Assembly (NCBI RefSeq): GCF_042662125.1
Contig: NZ_JBHSXL010000010.1
Coordinates: 62,001-126,000, forward strand
Reading direction: 5' to 3'
Origin: Halopenitus salinus
GTDB lineage: Archaea; Halobacteriota; Halobacteria; Halobacteriales; Haloferacaceae
DNA length: 64,000 nt
Shown: piece by piece, positions 59,911-64,000 of the stretch
Numbering within the stretch: position 1 is the stretch's first letter
How the letters are laid out: each line of letters begins with the position of its first letter
Position numbers and translations under genes: made by a program
Notes under the pieces: model-generated
What the model was told of the DNA's origin: nothing
Databases searched by the model: none
The model's input: the letters and a program-made list of their open reading frames with translations, nothing else

Positions 59911-61836
59911 ATGGCGAGCAACAAGATCCTCGGTATCGACCTCGGTACCACCAACTCCGCGTTCGCCGTGATGGAGGGTGGCGACCCCGAAATCATCGCG
60001 AACGCCGAAGGCGATCGGACGACCCCGTCGATCGTCGCGTTCTCCGACGACGGCGATCGGCTGGTCGGAAAGCCCGCCAAGAACCAGGCCGTCCAGAACC
60101 CGGACGGAACGATCCAGTCCATCAAGCGTCACATGGGCGAGGAGGACTACGCCGTCGAGGTCGAGGGCGAGGAGTACACGCCCGAACAGATCTCGGCGAT
60201 GATCCTCCAGAAGATCAAACGCGACGCCGAGGAGTATCTCGGCGAGGAGATCGAGAAGGCGGTCATCACGGTTCCGGCGTACTTCAACGACAAACAGCGC
60301 CAGGCGACCAAGGACGCGGGCGAGATCGCCGGCTTCGAGGTCGACCGGATCGTCAACGAGCCGACGGCGGCCGCGATGGCCTACGGCCTCGACGACGAGT
60401 CCGACCAGACCGTCCTCGTCTACGACCTGGGCGGTGGGACCTTCGACGTCTCCGTCCTCGATCTGGGCGGCGGCGTCTACGAGGTCGTCGCGACGAACGG
60501 CGACAACGACCTGGGCGGCGACGACTGGGACCAGGCGATCATCGACCATCTCGCCGAGGAGTTCGAGAACGACCACGGGATCGACCTCCGCGAGGACAGA
60601 CAGGCGCTCCAGCGGCTCACCGAGGCCGCGGAGGAGGCGAAGATCGAGCTGTCGAACAAAAAGGAGACGACGGTCAATCTGCCGTTCGTCACGGCGACCG
60701 ACTCCGGTCCCGTCCACCTCGAACAGTCGATCACGCGGGCGACCTTCGAGTCGCTGACGAAGGACCTCCTCGAGCGGACCGTCGGCCCGACCGAGCAGGC
60801 CCTCGAGGACGCCGGCTACTCGAAGGGCGACATCGACGAGGTCATCCTCGTCGGCGGATCCACGCGGATGCCGCAGGTCCAGGAGAAGGTCGAGGACCTC
60901 GTCGGCCAGGAGCCGAAGAAGAACGTCAACCCCGACGAGGCCGTCGCGCTCGGCGCGGCCATCCAGGGCGGCGTGCTCTCCGGCGACGTCGACGACATCG
61001 TCCTGCTCGACGTCACCCCGCTGTCGCTCGGCATCGAGGTGAAGGGCGGCCTCTTCGAGCGACTCATCGAGAAGAACACGACCATCCCGACTGAGGCCTC
61101 GAAGGTCTTCACGACCGCCGCCGACAACCAGACCTCCGTCAACGTCCGCGTCTTCCAGGGCGAACGCGAGATCGCCGAGGAGAACGAGCTGCTCGGCGCC
61201 TTCCAGCTCACCGGCATCCCGCCGGCGCCGGCCGGGACGCCGCAGATCGAGGTCTCGTTCAACATCGACGAGAACGGCATCGTCAACGTCGAGGCCGAGG
61301 ACAAGGGCTCCGGCAACGCCGAGTCCATCACGATCGAGGGCGGCGCCGGTCTCTCCGACGACGAGATCGAACGCATGCAGGAGGAGGCCGAGGAGCACGC
61401 CGAGGAGGACGAGAAGCGCCGCGAGCTCATCGAGGCCAGAAACGAGGCCGAATCGACGATCCAGCGCGCGGAGACGCTCCTGGAGGAGAACGAGGAGGAC
61501 GTCGACGACGACCTGGCCGCCGACATCGAGGCCGAGATCGAGGACGTCGAGGCGGTCCTCGAGGACGAGGACGCCTCCATCGAGGACCTCGAGGAGGCGA
61601 CCGAGTCGCTCACCGAGCAGCTTCAGGAGATCGGCAAGCAGATGTATCAGGAACAGGCGGCCCAGGCCGGCGCGGCCGGCGGCGCGGGTGCCGGCGGCAT
61701 GGGCGGTGCCGGACCCGGCGGCATGGGCGGCGCCGGCGCCGGTGGCGCGGGTCCCGGTGCGGGCGAGGCCGGCGACGACGAGTACGTCGACGCCGACTTC
61801 GAGGACGTCGACGAAAACGAAGACGAAGAGGAGTAG
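59911..61836 (+). CDS. dnaK: Chaperone DnaK (Hsp70)
   Basis: 641 residues. ATPase signatures GIDLGTTNSAFAVMEGG, VYDLGGGTFDVSVL and VILVGGSTRMPQVQ; linker VLLDVTPLSLGIEVKGG, substrate domain and an acidic lid. The last ~60 residues are Gly/Ala/Met-rich then EDVDENEDEEE. Compared with bacterial DnaK it lacks about 25 residues in the ATPase (from AVPTSD-like segment), as in other archaeal and Gram-positive types. Followed by dnaJ 194 bases on. No grpE is seen in the window. Confidence 0.96.
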   Translation: MASNKILGIDLGTTNSAFAVMEGGDPEIIANAEGDRTTPSIVAFSDDGDRLVGKPAKNQAVQNPDGTIQSIKRHMGEEDYAVEVEGEEYTPEQISAMILQKIKRDAEEYLGEEIEKAVITVPAYFNDKQRQATKDAGEIAGFEVDRIVNEPTAAAMAYGLDDESDQTVLVYDLGGGTFDVSVLDLGGGVYEVVATNGDNDLGGDDWDQAIIDHLAEEFENDHGIDLREDRQALQRLTEAAEEAKIELSNKKETTVNLPFVTATDSGPVHLEQSITRATFESLTKDLLERTVGPTEQALEDAGYSKGDIDEVILVGGSTRMPQVQEKVEDLVGQEPKKNVNPDEAVALGAAIQGGVLSGDVDDIVLLDVTPLSLGIEVKGGLFERLIEKNTTIPTEASKVFTTAADNQTSVNVRVFQGEREIAEENELLGAFQLTGIPPAPAGTPQIEVSFNIDENGIVNVEAEDKGSGNAESITIEGGAGLSDDEIERMQEEAEEHAEEDEKRRELIEARNEAESTIQRAETLLEENEEDVDDDLAADIEAEIEDVEAVLEDEDASIEDLEEATESLTEQLQEIGKQMYQEQAAQAGAAGGAGAGGMGGAGPGGMGGAGAGGAGPGAGEAGDDEYVDADFEDVDENEDEEE

Positions 61837-62030
61837 TTCCGGTTCGCGCTCGATCAGGGGAGCGTCGCCCTCTCGAGCGTGGACGGGGACGAGTCGCCCC
61901 CGTCCGGACCGGCGAGCGAACGGACGCACGCTCCGAATCGACCGACGCCGACCGCGCCCCCGCGCGGTCCGGGTGCACGCTTTTCAAGTAGCCCGACGAA
62001 TTACGGGGTCACAAGACCGAACCAACACGC

Positions 62031-63188
62031 ATGAGCGAGGACTTCTACGACGTACTCGGGGTCTCACGGGACGCCGACGTCGACGAGATAAAACGGGCGT
62101 ATCGAGAGAAGGCGGCCGAGTACCACCCCGACGTCAGCGATCACGACGACGCCGAGGAGCGGTTCAAGAAGATCAAGAAGGCGAAGGAGGTCCTCACCGA
62201 CGAGGAGACGCGCCGCCAGTACGACCAGCTGGGCCACGACCGATTCGTCGAGGCCGAAAAACACGGCGCGGCCGGCTCCGGCGCTGGCGGCGGGCCGGGC
62301 GGCGCGGGCGGTCCCTTCGGCGGCGGCGGTGGCGGCGGCTTCGAGGACATCTTCAACCAGTTCTTCGGCGGCGGCGGTCGCGGCCGCGGGAACGACCCGA
62401 ACCGCCCTCGACAGGGTCAAGACCTCCGGACGGGAGTCACCATCGATCTGGAGGAGGCCTTCGAGGGGGCCACGAAGCAGTTCACCGTCACCCGTCCCGA
62501 GCGGTGTGCGGAGTGTGACGGCGCGGGTCACCCGCCGGACGCCGACGTCTCCACCTGCGGACAGTGTGGCGGCCAGGGACAGGTGACCCAGGTCCAACAG
62601 ACGCCGCTCGGGCGCGTCCAGCAGACGACGACGTGTCCCCGGTGTGAGGGCACCGGCGAGACCTACAGCGAGCGGTGTTCGGCCTGCGGCGGCGACGGGA
62701 TCGTCCGCAACGAGGCGACGCTGTCGGTCGAGATCCCCGCGGGCATCCAGTCGGGACAGAGCCTCCGGATGGAGAGAGAGGGCGCTCCCGGCGAGAACGG
62801 CGGCCCGAACGGCGACCTCCTCATCGAGGTCGACGTCGACGTCGGCGACCGGTTCGAGCGCGAGGGCGCCGACCTGCACGTCCACGAGGCGGTCTCGTTC
62901 CCGCAGGCGGTCTTCGGCGACACGGTGCAGATCGAGGCCGTGGACGGAACCGTCGAGATGGACGTTCCGGCCGGCACACAAAGCGGCGAGACGTTCCGCC
63001 TTTCTGGCAAGGGCATGCCCCGGCTTCGGGGTCGCGGCCGCGGCGACCTGTACGTCCAGGTGCAGGTGGTCGTCCCCGACTCGCTCAACGACGAACAGCG
63101 CGAGGCCCTGGAGGCCTTCGCCGAGGCCGGCGGCGAGGAGATCGACGTCGAACAGGGCTTCTTCGAGCGGCTGAAGAGCACCTTTTGA
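62031..63188 (+). CDS. dnaJ: Chaperone DnaJ (Hsp40)
   Basis: 385 residues, type I. J domain (1-70) with EYHPDVSDHDDAEERF carrying HPD, a Gly-rich stretch (about 84-125), and a zinc domain with four CxxCxGxG repeats: CAECDGAG, CGQCGGQG, CPRCEGTG and CSACGGDG. Two beta-rich client domains follow. Stimulates DnaK. Has its own promoter-like CTTTTCAAG near 61980, about 50 bases upstream. Confidence 0.96.
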   Translation: MSEDFYDVLGVSRDADVDEIKRAYREKAAEYHPDVSDHDDAEERFKKIKKAKEVLTDEETRRQYDQLGHDRFVEAEKHGAAGSGAGGGPGGAGGPFGGGGGGGFEDIFNQFFGGGGRGRGNDPNRPRQGQDLRTGVTIDLEEAFEGATKQFTVTRPERCAECDGAGHPPDADVSTCGQCGGQGQVTQVQQTPLGRVQQTTTCPRCEGTGETYSERCSACGGDGIVRNEATLSVEIPAGIQSGQSLRMEREGAPGENGGPNGDLLIEVDVDVGDRFEREGADLHVHEAVSFPQAVFGDTVQIEAVDGTVEMDVPAGTQSGETFRLSGKGMPRLRGRGRGDLYVQVQVVVPDSLNDEQREALEAFAEAGGEEIDVEQGFFERLKSTF

Positions 63189-63360
63189 GCCGGCAGCGTC
63201 GGCGTCGAAGTGGAACGGCGGAGAACGGAAACAAGCGACGGGGTCGACCCGTCCGCCGCGTCGGATAAGAACTGTTTTGGGTCGTCCGTTCGACCCATCG
63301 AACGAGAACCCCGTATGTCGTCTTCATCCGCTCCATCACCGATCCCGGGAGGTGCTCCCG

Positions 63361-64000
63361 GTGGCTGAGGCCCGGGTGCTCGTCCCGGTCGAGGAATCGT
63401 CCACGCTTCGCTCGACGGTCTCACACGTCACGAGCGAGGCGGCCGCCGACGGGATCGAGGCGATCCACTTCGTCCATCTCGCCTCCTGGCGAACCGACGA
63501 TCCGAGCGCCACGCGGCGGCGGGCGGCCGCGAGCGACCTGCTCGAGGAGGTCGCGGTCTGGGCCCGCTACGACCTCGAGGACGCGGGCGTCGAGGACGTC
63601 GCCGTCGAGACGTCGATCGTGGGCGAGGAGGCCTACCTGTTCGGCCCCGGAGACTTCGCGGATCAGCTCCACCGATACGCCGACGATCACGGCATCGACA
63701 CCGTGATCCTCGATCCCGAGTACACCCCGGTGGGGAACACGACGCTGTTACAGCCCATGGAGTTCGAACTCGCCTCGACGCCGCTTTCGGTGCGCGAGGC
63801 CACCGTCGACCGTCCCGCACGTCACGTCCGGATCGCAAAGGAGCTCACGGGGCTGCGGTTCGCCGCGGTCTTCGGCCTCTCGTTCGTCTTCTACATGGTG
63901 CTCGGCGATCCCACCTACTGGTTCGACCTCGTGACCGGGGTCGCCTCCGCGCTCGTCGTCGCCATATCGCTCTCCCGGGTCAGCCTCGATCACGATCCGA
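63361..64000 (+). CDS. Usp domain-MrpE fusion, cation/proton antiporter subunit E, truncated by window end
   Basis: 213 codons seen; the gene continues past 64000. GTG start with GGGAGGT (63347-63353) seven bases upstream. Residues 1-150 resemble a UspA fold (ARVLVPVEESSTLRSTVSHV, ILDPEYTPVGNTTLLQP). From ~158 the MrpE/MnhE membrane part starts: RIAKELTGLRFAAVFGLSFV, then two helices. MrpE belongs to multi-subunit Na+/H+ antiporters; mrpF and others should follow outside the window. In-frame GTG 63352 is an alternative start. Confidence 0.75.
   Translation, partial: MAEARVLVPVEESSTLRSTVSHVTSEAAADGIEAIHFVHLASWRTDDPSATRRRAAASDLLEEVAVWARYDLEDAGVEDVAVETSIVGEEAYLFGPGDFADQLHRYADDHGIDTVILDPEYTPVGNTTLLQPMEFELASTPLSVREATVDRPARHVRIAKELTGLRFAAVFGLSFVFYMVLGDPTYWFDLVTGVASALVVAISLSRVSLDHDP

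Noticed and set aside
63315..63368. 17-codon ATG ORF overlapping the MrpE start, possible leader peptide
   Set aside because: Gly/Pro/Ser composition with no conserved feature; a GGGAGGT site points to GTG 63361 instead.
1..64000. CRISPR arrays, tRNA/rRNA genes, prophage
   Set aside because: Intergenic stretches were read for direct-repeat arrays, cloverleaf-like sequences and phage genes; none was seen, although a tool-based tRNA scan could not be run.

Overview
The window is high-GC, gene-dense DNA with strongly acidic, Asp/Glu-rich proteins and TATA-like boxes about 25 bases upstream of many start codons. This is the signature of an extremely halophilic archaeon (class Halobacteria). Gene content and order (cbi/cobN cluster, 11-gene nuo operon with a fused nuoCD, purNH fusion, gfcR, Agl23, dnaK-dnaJ) fit a Halorubrum-like or other Haloferacales chromosome; the genus is an inference. 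No rRNA, tRNA, CRISPR array or prophage was seen.

Layout. (1) 1-18.6 kb: anaerobic-type cobalamin (B12) corrin-ring cluster. A rightward operon carries the tail of an upstream gene, then cbiL-cbiF-cbiG-cbiH1-cbiH2-ferredoxin-unknown-cbiX, with DUF3209 just after it. A leftward block carries chlID, cbtB, cbtA and a 2Fe-2S protein. A second rightward operon carries cobN-cbiC-cbiE, followed by a CbiX-like paralog. The set mixes an early cobalt insertase (CbiX) with a late, aerobic-type one (CobN plus a ChlI-ChlD fusion). The unknown gene at 5460-6194 reads as a decayed LAGLIDADG homing-endonuclease fold kept inside this operon. (2) 18.6-21.5 kb: two cupins, a GIDE/MUL1-like membrane protein and an SDR dehydrogenase with a palindrome at its predicted transcription start. 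(3) 21.5-28.8 kb: purine synthesis (purB, purNH, purK, purE) with an Agl23-family membrane protein between purNH and purK. (4) 28.9-39.4 kb: the respiratory complex I-like operon nuoA-B-CD-H-I-J1-J2-K-L-M-N without the NADH-input module, ending at a perfect 18-bp palindrome. (5) 39.6-43.6 kb: DHH/RCK protein, HTH regulator, NRDE protein, GfcR, glutaredoxin. (6) 43.7-45.2 kb: an IS200/IS605-type element carrying only tnpB. (7) 45.3-51.9 kb: assimilatory nitrate reduction (nirA, a 38-residue ORF, nasA, narK), with two 23-bp palindromes spaced exactly 30 bp upstream of nirA. (8) 52-59.7 kb: stress protein, diphthamide ligase, nucleotidyltransferase, HTH/zinc-ribbon regulator, 7TM histidine kinase, hypoxanthine phosphoribosyltransferase, two membrane proteins, NUDIX hydrolase, uS10-like protein. 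(9) 59.9-64 kb: dnaK, dnaJ and the start of a Usp-MrpE antiporter-subunit gene cut by the window edge.

The strongest leads are the LAGLIDADG-derived protein in the B12 operon together with the absent cbiD and cbiJ, the 15-residue cysteine-periodic leader of CbiH2, and the tandem operator-like palindromes at nirA.
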